Source: Deltaproteobacteria bacterium (GTDB lineage Bacteria > Desulfobacterota > Desulfobacteria > Desulfobacterales > B30-G6). Taken from it: a DNA stretch of 18,016 bases. Below are positions 6,563 to 15,038 of this stretch, one piece after another (within the stretch, counting starts at the first letter, position 1; the number at the start of each line of letters is the position of its first letter). Under the pieces are notes generated by a model, which worked only from the letters and a program-made list of their open reading frames with translations, was not told the DNA's origin and did not search any database. Both the position numbers and the translations under genes were made by a program. Location: the NCBI GenBank assembly GCA_019313725.1, contig JAFDAT010000022.1, positions 1 through 18,016 of the forward strand, read 5' to 3'.

Positions 6563-7165
6563 TCAGGCATGCCCCGGTGTGTTCGACAACAGCGCCGGGT
6601 TTATTCCCATCATTTTTACCGTCGCCTCCCAACGTGATTCAACGGGTTCATTGAAAAGGATGCCCTCTTCCACGGGGCAAGTCAACCAGGCGTTCTGGGT
6701 GAGTTCGTCCTCCAACTGGCCGGGGCCCCATCCAGCGCATCCCAGGGATAGAATAAACGAATCCGGTCCTTTCCGCCCGGCAATGGCCGTGATGATATCC
6801 ATGGAGTTGCTCATGGCCAGGGTATTCGTAATCATAAGGCAGCTCTCATATGAAAAGGGAGGCCCGTGCAGAATGAATATTTCATTGGCGTGCACAGGCC
6901 CGCCGATGTGTATGGGGATCGACGCACTGCCGGAGGCGCATTCCAGTTTCAGCTCATCGAAAATGCTCTTCCCGGAAACAGTCGGCAGCACCCGGTTGAT
7001 GACGATGCCCAGGGCTCCACTGCGGGTGTGTTCCGATATGCAGGTAACGGTGTGGGAAAAATTGAAATCCGCCATCTTCGGCATGGCGATCAGAAATTGC
7101 CCCTTCAATGAATTTTCAAGCTGGTCTCCAGTTTCAATGCCCATGCCTAATCCACCCACCCTCAT
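6563..7165 (-). CDS. UPF0301 protein, YqgE/AlgH family
   Basis: This 200-residue protein matches the YqgE/AlgH (DUF179) family along its length. The N-terminal signature is LKGQFLIAMP. It is followed by TVTCISEHTRSGALGIVINR, then IHIGGPV, ILHGPP, and a LSLGCAGWGPGQLEDEL segment. NAWLTCPVEE comes next, and the family-typical GHA end completes the protein. The family is widespread in proteobacteria. AlgH was linked genetically to alginate regulation in Pseudomonas, but the biochemical role is unclear. ATG 7165 has no ribosome site. ATG 7144 (residue 8) follows a GAGGGTGGGTGG run and is an equally good start. It begins about 15 bp after the crotonase stop on the same strand, so cotranscription is likely. 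Confidence 0.9.
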   Translation of the reverse strand: MRVGGLGMGIETGDQLENSLKGQFLIAMPKMADFNFSHTVTCISEHTRSGALGIVINRVLPTVSGKSIFDELKLECASGSASIPIHIGGPVHANEIFILHGPPFSYESCLMITNTLAMSNSMDIITAIAGRKGPDSFILSLGCAGWGPGQLEDELTQNAWLTCPVEEGILFNEPVESRWEATVKMMGINPALLSNTPGHA

Positions 7166-7180
7166 TTTTTGTGGCCGGTT

Positions 7181-7987
7181 TCATTTTCGGTCACTATAGT
7201 TTGGCGGCCGGTTTTCAAAATTGGCCATCACCGCCTCTACCTGGTTTGCTTGACCGATGATGCCTTTCTGCAGATTGGCCTCCAGGTCCAGGCCGTCGGC
7301 TGAACTGCCGTGCCAGGCATTATCGAGCAGCTGCTTTCCCGCAGCAATGGCATCGGGTGATTTGCCGGCAATTTCAGCAGCCATTTCAAGAGCGGCTTTG
7401 AGAGGATCGTCGCAGATCCTGGTGACGAGACCAAGCTCGGCGGCCTCTTCCGCGCCCACGATCCTGCCCGTATAGGTCAGCTCCTTGGCCACATCCAGAC
7501 GGACCAGATCCCGCAGGGTCTGCGTTCCCGACATATCCGGGACGAGCCCCCACTTGATTTCCATAACCGAAAACCTGGCATCCCTGCCCGCCAGGCGGAC
7601 ATCCGCCGCCAGGGCCAGTTGAAGACCGCCACCAAAGGCAACCCCGTGAACCGCAGCCACTACCGGAACCGGAACCTGTTTCCAGATATAGCCCACGAGT
7701 TGGGCATAGTTGGCCGGATTGCCGTCTGGTTTGTTGAAAAACGCCATCCCGTCTTCTTTTTCCTTTTCCCCCATGGCCATGAAACTTTCAAAATCCAGTC
7801 CGGCGCAGAAACCCTTTCCTTCCCCTGAGAGTACCACCGCGCGGACAGAATGGTCGGCGGCAACACTTTTTCCGGCACTTACGATGGCTTCGAACATCCC
7901 GGCGCTGAGCGCGTTGTATTTCTCAGGCCGGTTCAATTTGACATGGGCTACATGATTTTCGGTTTCGATGGTAACGAGTTTAGACAT
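7181..7987 (-). CDS. Crotonase-family protein (enoyl-CoA hydratase/isomerase)
   Basis: This 268-residue protein is a full-length crotonase fold acting on acyl-CoA esters in the cytoplasm. Visible features are LNRPEKYNALS near the N-terminus, the first oxyanion-hole stretch GKGFCAGLDFESF, the second AFGGGLQLALAADVRLAG, and the MEIKWGLVPDMSGTQ segment. Mapped onto rat mitochondrial enoyl-CoA hydratase, the glutamate equivalent to Glu164 is present (MEIKWG). The position equivalent to Glu144 is glutamine (GGGLQLA). It is therefore probably not a canonical hydratase; an isomerase or other crotonase reaction fits better. The ATG at 7987 has a ribosome site (AAGGGGAT a few bases upstream on the mRNA). 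It is the first gene of a probable two-gene unit with yqgE. Confidence 0.85.
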   Translation of the reverse strand: MSKLVTIETENHVAHVKLNRPEKYNALSAGMFEAIVSAGKSVAADHSVRAVVLSGEGKGFCAGLDFESFMAMGEKEKEDGMAFFNKPDGNPANYAQLVGYIWKQVPVPVVAAVHGVAFGGGLQLALAADVRLAGRDARFSVMEIKWGLVPDMSGTQTLRDLVRLDVAKELTYTGRIVGAEEAAELGLVTRICDDPLKAALEMAAEIAGKSPDAIAAGKQLLDNAWHGSSADGLDLEANLQKGIIGQANQVEAVMANFENRPPNYSDRK

Positions 7988-8377
7988 CCTATCCCCTTAT
8001 CATTGACGTTAGCGGAGGTGAGTAATGCAATCTCTGTTCCCCCTATGGGTTATTCTGCAAATCCGGCTGTCAACACGTGCTCCGATTGAATTTTTAAATG
8101 GTGTCGGCCAATCGGAACGTTCATCCGACAGATACTTTATCCATTTTTACTGCCTCTATTTTATAGGATCGACAAAACATTTCAATACAAACTTTCATAG
8201 TTTGTTACATTGGCCCTAAACACCTATTTTAAATCCGTATTTTACTAGAATTCAACCAGGATTGAAATCTGCATTGATTTGCGCCAAAAAGGAAACAGGC
8301 CGATCCGGATCAGGTCTGCACCGTTAAGCAAGGTGCCGGGGTTCACCCATTATTACCAAAAGGATTGGGTATAAATA
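7988..8377. promoter_or_regulatory. Divergent intergenic region between crotonase gene and pilus cluster 1
   Basis: This AT-richer gap must carry promoters for the crotonase-yqgE unit (minus) and pilus cluster 1 (plus). I could not pick confident -10/-35 or -24/-12 boxes for either. One short inverted repeat, GCACC/GGTGC, surrounds a 9-base loop at about 8318-8336. I looked for cyclic-di-GMP riboswitch hallmarks, which often precede such genes in deltaproteobacteria, and did not find a convincing match. Confidence 0.4.
8025..8219 (+). CDS. Possible small ORF with strong Shine-Dalgarno (doubtful)
   Basis: This 64-codon frame begins at ATG 8025, five bases after a near-perfect GGAGGT (8014-8019). 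That is a better ribosome site than most of the certain genes here have. The product starts MQSLFPLWVILQIRL, a short hydrophobic stretch, and then has a mixed Phe/Tyr/His-rich tail with no recognisable motif. Codon and base use is AT-rich, like non-coding DNA. It could be a leader peptide or a chance frame; I lean to chance. Confidence 0.2.
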   Translation: MQSLFPLWVILQIRLSTRAPIEFLNGVGQSERSSDRYFIHFYCLYFIGSTKHFNTNFHSLLHWP

Positions 8378-9148
8378 GTGAAAGGCACGCCATTTATGAA
8401 CTGCAAAGGCTTTACCCTTATTGAAATGATGGTGTCCATGGCCATCTTCAGCATCATGATGTCCGGCATCATCGCTGCCTTTCATGAACAGTTGAAATTA
8501 CACAGCCGACAGCAAAAAGTGTCTGAAATGCAACAGAATGCCAGAACAGCCATGCATTTTATGGCCAGAGAGCTGCGAATGGCCGGTTTCGACCCGACCG
8601 GTATGGCCGGTACCGGCATCCGGCCGGTGCCCAACCGTCATGATGCCGTCACCGTTTCCATGGACGTCACCGGGGGTGAATCCGACGGCATCGACAATGA
8701 CGGTGATGGCGTTGCTGACAACCGTCAAGAGGAGGCCTGTGGTGATGGGACCACCGATGGTGCCAATGAAATCATCACGTACGCCCTGAAAGACGGCAAA
8801 TTAACGCGGGCTTCCGCCGGCGGGTCGCCGCAAACACTGGCCATCAATATCGACGCGCTGGATTTTGAGTATTTCGGACTGAATTCCCAAGACCCGCTCT
8901 GCCAAAACAACTGTCACCTAAGCATCGCAGGGGCAACGGCCAATCCCGACGACATACGCATTGTTCAAGTGTCCATTATTTCCCGGTCAGGGATCGGTTC
9001 CCCCGCCGGCAGGTTTCATGAAACAGACGACACCATCTACCGCAATCAGGTGGGCAAAATAATTCTCAATAAACAGACCAGGCCTGACAGAATACGCCGA
9101 CTCATGTTGTCCACCGAAATCAGACTGAGAAACCAGGGGCTTCGATGA
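8378..9148 (+). CDS. pilW: Type IV pilus minor pilin, PilW-like (cluster 1)
   Basis: This prepilin has a class III/IVa-type N-terminus: G, then FTLIEMMVSMAIFSIMMSGIIAAF, with Glu at +5 of the mature protein. Cleavage is expected after G11 (GTG start, 8378) or G5 (ATG start, 8396). Both starts have AAAGG-type sites upstream, so the start is open. QQNARTAMHFMARELRMAGFDP is the conserved PilW region. After a strand comes an Asp-rich insertion D-N-D-G-D-G-V-A-D (from D106), resembling a thrombospondin-3/EF-hand Ca2+ loop. Cysteines in EACGDG and PLCQNNC are absent from the cluster 2 paralogue. The protein is expected in the inner membrane before assembly and at the pilus tip or priming complex afterwards. 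It overlaps pilV by the ATGA at 9145-9148, indicating translational coupling. Confidence 0.85.
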   Translation: MKGTPFMNCKGFTLIEMMVSMAIFSIMMSGIIAAFHEQLKLHSRQQKVSEMQQNARTAMHFMARELRMAGFDPTGMAGTGIRPVPNRHDAVTVSMDVTGGESDGIDNDGDGVADNRQEEACGDGTTDGANEIITYALKDGKLTRASAGGSPQTLAINIDALDFEYFGLNSQDPLCQNNCHLSIAGATANPDDIRIVQVSIISRSGIGSPAGRFHETDDTIYRNQVGKIILNKQTRPDRIRRLMLSTEIRLRNQGLR

Positions 9149-9570
9149 AACCGACATTCCAAACCACGCATCAACGGATCCGTAAAACCAGACCAATGCG
9201 AACAGTCGCTGACAGCCGCGGGTACAGCCTTATTGAAATTCTGATGGTAATGTCAATTTTTTCTATCGGAATTCTGGCCATCATGACCCTGCAAATCACC
9301 GCCATCAACAGCAATGCCAATGCACGCAAAATCATGCTGGGATCTACCCGGCTGGCCGACCAGTTCGAAAAACTGATTTCCATGGACTACGAAAGCGCCG
9401 AACTCACGCCGGGGAAGACAACCACCCGGATCGAAAGCGGTTATTTGATCGAACATACCGTTTCTACAACACTTGTCGCCAATATCAAAAAAATTGACAT
9501 CACGGTCACCATGAATGCGCCCGCCGGCAGGCCGATCACGGTAACCTACTACAAAGCCAATTTATTTTAA
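9145..9570 (+). CDS. pilV: Type IV pilus minor pilin, PilV-like (cluster 1)
   Basis: This 141-residue prepilin has a rather long 26-residue leader ending DSRG. The mature N-terminus is YSLIEILMVMSIFSIGILAIM, with Tyr at +1 instead of the usual Phe/Met and Glu at +5. The region after the helix, LQITAINSNANARKIMLGSTRLADQ, is typical of PilV. The C-terminus ends ITVTYYKANLF, closely matched by the cluster 2 copy (VNVTYYKADTF). The first codon overlaps the pilW stop by 4 bases. A shorter leader is possible from the ATG at residue 18, which would leave 9 residues before cleavage. Confidence 0.85.
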   Translation: MKPTFQTTHQRIRKTRPMRTVADSRGYSLIEILMVMSIFSIGILAIMTLQITAINSNANARKIMLGSTRLADQFEKLISMDYESAELTPGKTTTRIESGYLIEHTVSTTLVANIKKIDITVTMNAPAGRPITVTYYKANLF

Positions 9571-9583
9571 AGCGAGGATAAAA

Positions 9584-10192
9584 ATGCAGCAGCACCCAGA
9601 CCGCAAACAGGGTCAACACGGCTCGGCAATGGTCCTGGCCCTTTTTATTTTGTCCATTCTGACTGTGGTCGGACTGCTGGCAGCAAGGACAACAACCACC
9701 GAAGTCCAGATGGCCACCAATGAAATGCGCCACAGGCAGACCTTCTATACCGCTGAAGGCGTCGCCGAACTGGTATCTGAAATCCTCGAGCAGAATATCG
9801 CCTGTCCCAATGGATTTGTCGAAAACAGCGAACGCGGCGGCCTGGTCCAGGTTGAAACACCCGATTTCTGGAAAAACAAACCTGATCCCGGACAAATGAC
9901 CGCAGAAGATAACCATAACAATCCCCCTGCGCGGGATATGCGCATACCCATCGGGATCGATGACAGTGAACCGCATACCAATGTCTTCATCGGCGGTGCC
10001 CCGGAATTATCCATAGGAAATGCCCTGCAGACGGCTGCCGGGTATGGGGGAACCGGCAGGTCAGCCGCCAAGCACGGTGCCCACATCGTTTATGACCAGA
10101 TTATCCAGCACCGCGGTTATTTCAATGCGGAGGCCATCGTCAAAATCCAGTGGCGGCATGTCATCGGTACAGAAGGAACCTGCAGCCCTTGA
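9584..10192 (+). CDS. pilX: Type IV pilus assembly protein, PilX-like (cluster 1)
   Basis: This 202-residue protein has a PilX N-terminal region: GSAMVLALFILSILTVVGLL (hydrophobic helix), then ARTTTTEVQMATNEMRHRQTFYTAEG. As is common in PilX proteins, the usual Glu +5 is missing after the G-S junction. The only two cysteines are C74 and C200 (third from the end); the paralogue has the same pair at C74 and C194. A conserved disulfide linking the base of the globular domain to the C-terminus is likely. A GAGG ribosome site lies just upstream, 13 bp after pilV. The stop codon overlaps the GAAGGAG ribosome site of pilY1. Confidence 0.85.
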   Translation: MQQHPDRKQGQHGSAMVLALFILSILTVVGLLAARTTTTEVQMATNEMRHRQTFYTAEGVAELVSEILEQNIACPNGFVENSERGGLVQVETPDFWKNKPDPGQMTAEDNHNNPPARDMRIPIGIDDSEPHTNVFIGGAPELSIGNALQTAAGYGGTGRSAAKHGAHIVYDQIIQHRGYFNAEAIVKIQWRHVIGTEGTCSP

Positions 10193-10203
10193 AGGAGTGA
10201 ATC

Positions 10204-13200
10204 GTGAGACACATCCCCAAAATGGCATGCGTGCCATCGACCTTGATCACCTGGCTGTTGCTGGCATACATTTTCGCTATTACAGGCCTGTCATCGGTTG
10301 GGCCCATAAAATCCTATGCCGACCCGGCTTTTATTTCTACGGGTATCACCCCCAACCTGTTGATCGTAATAGATAATTCTGAAAGTATGCTGGATCTTGC
10401 CTACACGCCCGACAATGGCGGCTGCCATGATGACCCGGAGGCCGACCCGGCTGAGTCCACCCGCTACGAACAGGCCCGCCAATATGCCGGCTATTTTGGG
10501 ACGGATTACTGGTACGCATACACCCCCGCCGGAACGCGCTTCGAAGCGATCTCGAAACCGACCGCCTGCTCAGCAGCCAACGGTCCCGCATATACATACC
10601 CCAGGGACAATCCGGAAGATCTCTGCCTCCAGTTGAATAACGGATCCATTGACATCAAAGCCCGGGGGAATTTTCTCAACTGGGCCTCTGCATCCCGTTT
10701 TGACATTCAAAAACAGGTGTTGACCGGCGGAAAATTCAATTATCAGGATCATACCCTGACTTCCGAAGGCCGGGGTTGTCCCGGAACCAGATTTATCCGG
10801 CAGGCGCGCGTGTGGCGTGTGGATACGGGCGCTGCACATATCCTGCCGTTGGGCATACGGACGGTTTCAAGTCATGACACTACCACCGCCATCGAACTGT
10901 TCAGGCCCCAACTCACCGGCTTTAACGACACGGCGTGCCGGGCGGTATTCGACAACATGCCATTACCGGATAATAGTCTGGATTCATTGTATTACCTTCT
11001 TGAGAACTGCATGGAAAACAATCAGTTGCCATTTGAATTGCCCAGGGCTGCGGACCCCACGGGACGGATGCCGCTGACCGGCAACCTGTATAATCTGCCG
11101 GCCCTGCTGACCGATATCCAGGCCGACAAGCAGCTGGGCCCGCCCCTGCAGGTGATGAAAGGCGTGATCCATGACCCTCGCCATGCAAGCAAGCCGCCCC
11201 GGGGTCTGCTGCATGAAATCGCCGGTAAACTCCGCATGGGATTGATGAACTTCAACGATGACGGCTCGCACAGCGAATGCTCCCTATGGGATGCGGCATC
11301 TCAAGATGATCTTTTGCTGGACATGGCCATGAATGATTGCTCCGCGGCCGGCAAGGACGGCGGTGGAGTTGTCATCGAAATCGCGGACAGCAGCCCCGAC
11401 CATATCAGCCGCATGGTCAGCCGGATCAATGCAATGCAGGCCGATACATGGTCGCCACTGGCCGAGACCGTTTTCATTGCCATCGGCTACTATACCCAGC
11501 GGCCTGACATGCGTATCAATATCTCCGATTTCAGCACTGCGACGGCACCCTGCACAGACTGGTGTCAGCCTAACAACATCCTGGTCATTACCGATGGCGC
11601 ATCCACCGTTGACCTCCATCCCACGTTGACAACCTTCGCCGCGGTGGAAGGACAAAACGATGGAATCGCTGACCCTATGAGCGGGTGCCCGGGGTTGTAC
11701 GGCGGCACCTTCCTGGATGACATCACCGCCTACGGCTTCAGCGGCAGCAACATTCACCTTGAAGACCCCTTCGATGCCAAAGAACATTTTCAGAATATCA
11801 CGACCTATTTCGTGGTGGCCGGCAAGGCGAGTTTACAGGGCACTGGTGAGTGTGCCCCGGCGACACTGCTGGCCGAGGCTGCCGCCAACGGCGGCAGCGG
11901 CGCACCCTACTATGCTGATGACCCGCAGGATTTCCGTGCCGATCTCAAATCCGTATTCGACACCATCCGGTCGGGAACGGCTGCGAGCCCTGCAGCTTCG
12001 TTTTTTTCGCATAGCCGCAAAGGCGGAGGCGCCATCTACCAGGCCCATTTCTGGCCCAGCGTTGACGGCCCGCCCGGCAGTGACGGTGTTACCCCCATAC
12101 ACCGGGTGGATTGGATCGGCGACGTGACCGCACTTTTAATAGATACCCACGGCCGACTGTTCGAAGACACGGACGGCAACAAGGGCCTGAACGCCGCAGA
12201 CCAACAGGTGAATCTCTACCGGGATGTCCATACCGGGGAAACAAGAACCTGCAATCAGGTCCTGGCCTCAGACGGAACCTGCAAGAGTATTTCCAGATCT
12301 CTGGGCCAGACAAACTATCTCTGGTCCGCCGCGGCGTGGCTGGCAGCCATCCCGGAAGCGGATATCAACACCAATCGTTTTCATTTTATCTCCGACATCA
12401 GCCAACGCTATATTTTTACCTGGAACGACCTCGACAACGACGGTGCGGTTTCCGACGACGAAGTGCTGCCTTTTGTTCCCCTCCGCGACTGGACCAACAC
12501 CTACTTTTCAATCGCAGCCGACAGGGCGCCCATCCCGCTTGACTTCGCTGTCGCCGGCACTGATGAGGTGAACGATATTATCAGCTGGATCCGGGGCCTC
12601 GACAATTTTGCCGACGACTCCCTGCGGCCTCGCGAGGTGACCGCACCAAGCAATTTCTCCATAAGCGGGGACCCTGCAACCATTACCTGGCGACTGGGAG
12701 ACATAATTCATTCCACCCCGACGGTGGTTGCCGAACCGAGTGAAAATTACCACCTTCTTTACGATGATGATGAATACGCGGCCTTTGCGGAAGCCAACAT
12801 CCATCGGCGTCAGGTAATCTATTTCGGCGGCAACGACGGCATGGTGCATGCGGTCAACGGCGGGTTCTATGACGAAGCCAATAAAAAGTTTTGGCGCAGC
12901 TACAACCAGGCTGCCGGTATATTCTCCGACACGGGGCCCGATCTTGGTGCGGAACTCTGGGCCTACATACCTTACAACCTGCTGCCACATCTCAGGTCCC
13001 TGACCCAAACCGGTTACCAACACACCTATTATGTGGATCTGGCGCCCCGGGTGTTCGATGTCCAGATCTTCGATTCGTCACCGGACAGCCTGGGGCATAC
13101 AGATGGCTGGGGCACCATCCTGGTGGTGGGTATGCGTTTGGGCGGTGACAGGGTTGCGGCCCGGGACATCATTGCCGATATATCGCCGACAGCGTATGCC

Positions 13201-14553
13201 GATGAAAGAATCTTCACCTCAGCCTACATGGTGTTCGATATTTCCGATCCTGAAAACCCGCCTAGACTGCTGGGCGAAACGACTTACGACCCATCTACCA
13301 GCGTCAATCTGGCCTATACCGTCGCCATGCCGTCAGTGGTTCCCATCAAGACCACCGCAGACGGGTCTGACTGGTTCCTGATCCTGGGAAGCGGGCCTAC
13401 GGATCCCACCGGTTTCAGTAGCCAGAATGCCAGAATCGGCGTCTTTCCCCTCAAAGAGCTGGACGCGGGGCAGGCCTTCAGGATTCCCGTTTCGACAGCC
13501 ATTAGCCATGCGTCGGCCGGCAGTTTCGACCTGGCGACATCACCCAACGGATTCGTTTCGGGAACCGCCATCGTGGACTACGATCTCAACGCGCTTTACA
13601 AAACCGATGCCATCTACTTCGGAACCATCGAGGGCACCTGGGGTGCCTGGAACGGACGCATGTACCGCTGGGTGACGACCGGAGACTACCCCCAAAGCTG
13701 GAACAATCCGGCTATCATGATCAACACCGGGCGCCCGGTGACTGCGGCGCCCAGCATCGGGTTCGACGGAACCTATTACTGGGTATATTTCGGAACCGGC
13801 CGTTTTTTTGATCTGAAAGACAAATCCGACCCCGGCAGCAATGCCCAGGAATACTTTTTCGGTCTCAAGGAACCAGTGGACGCCGACACGGGCGCGTTTA
13901 CCTGGGAGGAGATTGCCAACACACCGTCCACAACCAAACCGCCGGCCGGCAACAATGCCGGTTCCAGGACGCTTTTACAAGTAGATCGGATCGGCGTTGA
14001 AGCAGCCGCTCACGGATCCGCAGCACAGCTGAACTGCAAGGACAGCTCCAACTGTCTGCCCTCCGGTGTGACCACTTTTCAGGATCTGCGGGACCATATC
14101 GTGGGAACATGCGATGCAGACAACGGTTGCACGGGAACCGACGGCTGGGTACTGGCTTTCGAGGCACCCCGGGAACGCAACCTGGGACAAGGGACCCTTT
14201 TGGGGGGGGTGCTGAACTTCACCACCTATCAACCCTTTGAGGATATCTGCCAGACCGAAGGCGAGGCCTTTCTGTACGGCCTCTACTACCAAACCGGCAC
14301 GGCCTTCCATAAAGCGGTGTTTACCACCCAGGCCGGCGGCGGCACGGAAACAGGCGGGGGCGGATCGACCGTGATCACCACGCGTCTTGCCCTCGGCAGA
14401 GGGCTGGCCACAGTTCCCAACCTGTATGTGGGCCGGCAGGAAGGCAGCACGGCCCTCGTACAGACCAGCACAGGAACCATCGTGGAGATACCCCAGCCCA
14501 ACCTGCCGATCAAGACCACCAGGTCGGGCCGGTTGAACTGGCGCAGCGAGTAG
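10204..14553 (+). CDS. pilY1: PilY1-like type IV pilus tip adhesin (cluster 1)
   Basis: This 1449-residue secreted pilus-associated protein starts at GTG, supported by GAAGGAG seven bases upstream. An N-terminal signal sequence is seen (hydrophobic WLLLAYIFAIT, possible cleavage after SYA at residue 39). A von Willebrand A-like region has the MIDAS motif D57-x-S59-x-S61 (VIDNSESM) and a second metal aspartate in VITDGAS (D464). Two Ca2+-loop signatures follow: DTDGNKGLNAAD at 655-666 and a canonical 12-residue EF-hand loop DLDNDGAVSDDE at 742-753. The C-terminal beta-propeller (Neisseria PilC/PilY1 domain) is marked by GDIIHSTPTVV (832 on) and YFGGNDGMVHAVNGG (873 on). PilY1 binds surfaces, antagonises pilus retraction through calcium binding and takes part in surface sensing in Pseudomonas. 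The specific ligand here is unknown. It is the last gene of cluster 1. Confidence 0.92.
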   Translation: MRHIPKMACVPSTLITWLLLAYIFAITGLSSVGPIKSYADPAFISTGITPNLLIVIDNSESMLDLAYTPDNGGCHDDPEADPAESTRYEQARQYAGYFGTDYWYAYTPAGTRFEAISKPTACSAANGPAYTYPRDNPEDLCLQLNNGSIDIKARGNFLNWASASRFDIQKQVLTGGKFNYQDHTLTSEGRGCPGTRFIRQARVWRVDTGAAHILPLGIRTVSSHDTTTAIELFRPQLTGFNDTACRAVFDNMPLPDNSLDSLYYLLENCMENNQLPFELPRAADPTGRMPLTGNLYNLPALLTDIQADKQLGPPLQVMKGVIHDPRHASKPPRGLLHEIAGKLRMGLMNFNDDGSHSECSLWDAASQDDLLLDMAMNDCSAAGKDGGGVVIEIADSSPDHISRMVSRINAMQADTWSPLAETVFIAIGYYTQRPDMRINISDFSTATAPCTDWCQPNNILVITDGASTVDLHPTLTTFAAVEGQNDGIADPMSGCPGLYGGTFLDDITAYGFSGSNIHLEDPFDAKEHFQNITTYFVVAGKASLQGTGECAPATLLAEAAANGGSGAPYYADDPQDFRADLKSVFDTIRSGTAASPAASFFSHSRKGGGAIYQAHFWPSVDGPPGSDGVTPIHRVDWIGDVTALLIDTHGRLFEDTDGNKGLNAADQQVNLYRDVHTGETRTCNQVLASDGTCKSISRSLGQTNYLWSAAAWLAAIPEADINTNRFHFISDISQRYIFTWNDLDNDGAVSDDEVLPFVPLRDWTNTYFSIAADRAPIPLDFAVAGTDEVNDIISWIRGLDNFADDSLRPREVTAPSNFSISGDPATITWRLGDIIHSTPTVVAEPSENYHLLYDDDEYAAFAEANIHRRQVIYFGGNDGMVHAVNGGFYDEANKKFWRSYNQAAGIFSDTGPDLGAELWAYIPYNLLPHLRSLTQTGYQHTYYVDLAPRVFDVQIFDSSPDSLGHTDGWGTILVVGMRLGGDRVAARDIIADISPTAYADERIFTSAYMVFDISDPENPPRLLGETTYDPSTSVNLAYTVAMPSVVPIKTTADGSDWFLILGSGPTDPTGFSSQNARIGVFPLKELDAGQAFRIPVSTAISHASAGSFDLATSPNGFVSGTAIVDYDLNALYKTDAIYFGTIEGTWGAWNGRMYRWVTTGDYPQSWNNPAIMINTGRPVTAAPSIGFDGTYYWVYFGTGRFFDLKDKSDPGSNAQEYFFGLKEPVDADTGAFTWEEIANTPSTTKPPAGNNAGSRTLLQVDRIGVEAAAHGSAAQLNCKDSSNCLPSGVTTFQDLRDHIVGTCDADNGCTGTDGWVLAFEAPRERNLGQGTLLGGVLNFTTYQPFEDICQTEGEAFLYGLYYQTGTAFHKAVFTTQAGGGTETGGGGSTVITTRLALGRGLATVPNLYVGRQEGSTALVQTSTGTIVEIPQPNLPIKTTRSGRLNWRSE

Positions 14554-14555
14554 AT

Positions 14556-14582
14556 ACCCGGGTCCAGAGGGCCGGGTTTTTA
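14556..14582 (+). terminator. Rho-independent terminator after pilY1
   Basis: Arms ACCCGG (14556-14561) and CCGGGT (14572-14577) surround a 10-base loop and run into TTTTT at 14577-14581. It starts three bases after the pilY1 stop and ends at the stop codon of the convergent CBS gene. It closes pilus cluster 1. Confidence 0.7.
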
Positions 14583-15038
14583 TTCGGAACTATTGACGAG
14601 CGTTCTCAGGACATCCTCCTTGCCTACGACACCCACCAGCCTGCCGTCTTCAACAACGGGCAAAGTGTGAAAGTTGTTGTCCACCATCAGAGCCGCCAGG
14701 GTTTCGATGCCGGTATCGCGTGAAACCCAAACGGGATTGGCGGTCATGGCCTGTCCCACGGTGGTTGCCGCAATTTTTTGAACCTCTTTTTCAAGCGCCT
14801 TCATGGAACGGAGGCTGATCAGACCGTCCAGGAAGGTAAAGAAAGAAGGCAGGGGCAGTTTTTTCTGCTGGGCGATGATATCGCTTTGACAGATGATGCC
14901 CACGAGCGTGCCGCTGTCATCCACAACCGGAAGCCCGTTGAACCCTTTTTCGATCATGACGGCGGTGGCCTGGCTTATGTCCCCCTCCTGTGCCACCACG
15001 ACAGGGTCGGATGTCATAATATCTTTAGCCTGGATCAT
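14580..15038 (-). CDS. Double CBS-domain protein
   Basis: This 152-residue protein consists of two CBS domains and little else. The first covers about residues 5-58 (DIMTSDPVVV ... GLPVVDDSGTLVGIICQSDI). A helical linker (SFFTFLDGLISLRSMKALEKEV) follows, and the second covers about 95-148 (AMTANPVWV ... TLPVVEDGRLVGVVGKEDVL). Paired CBS domains bind adenosine nucleotides (AMP, ATP, SAM) and usually act as energy or ligand sensors. With no attached enzyme, it must act on a partner or serve as a nucleotide buffer. A GGAGG ribosome site precedes the ATG at 15038. It lies on the opposite strand between the two pilus clusters; nothing shows a functional link to them. Confidence 0.9.
   Translation of the reverse strand: MIQAKDIMTSDPVVVAQEGDISQATAVMIEKGFNGLPVVDDSGTLVGIICQSDIIAQQKKLPLPSFFTFLDGLISLRSMKALEKEVQKIAATTVGQAMTANPVWVSRDTGIETLAALMVDNNFHTLPVVEDGRLVGVVGKEDVLRTLVNSSE

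Noticed and set aside
8220..8377. Cyclic-di-GMP riboswitch upstream of cluster 1
   Set aside because: Such elements often precede pilus genes in deltaproteobacteria, but I found no match to the conserved core motifs.
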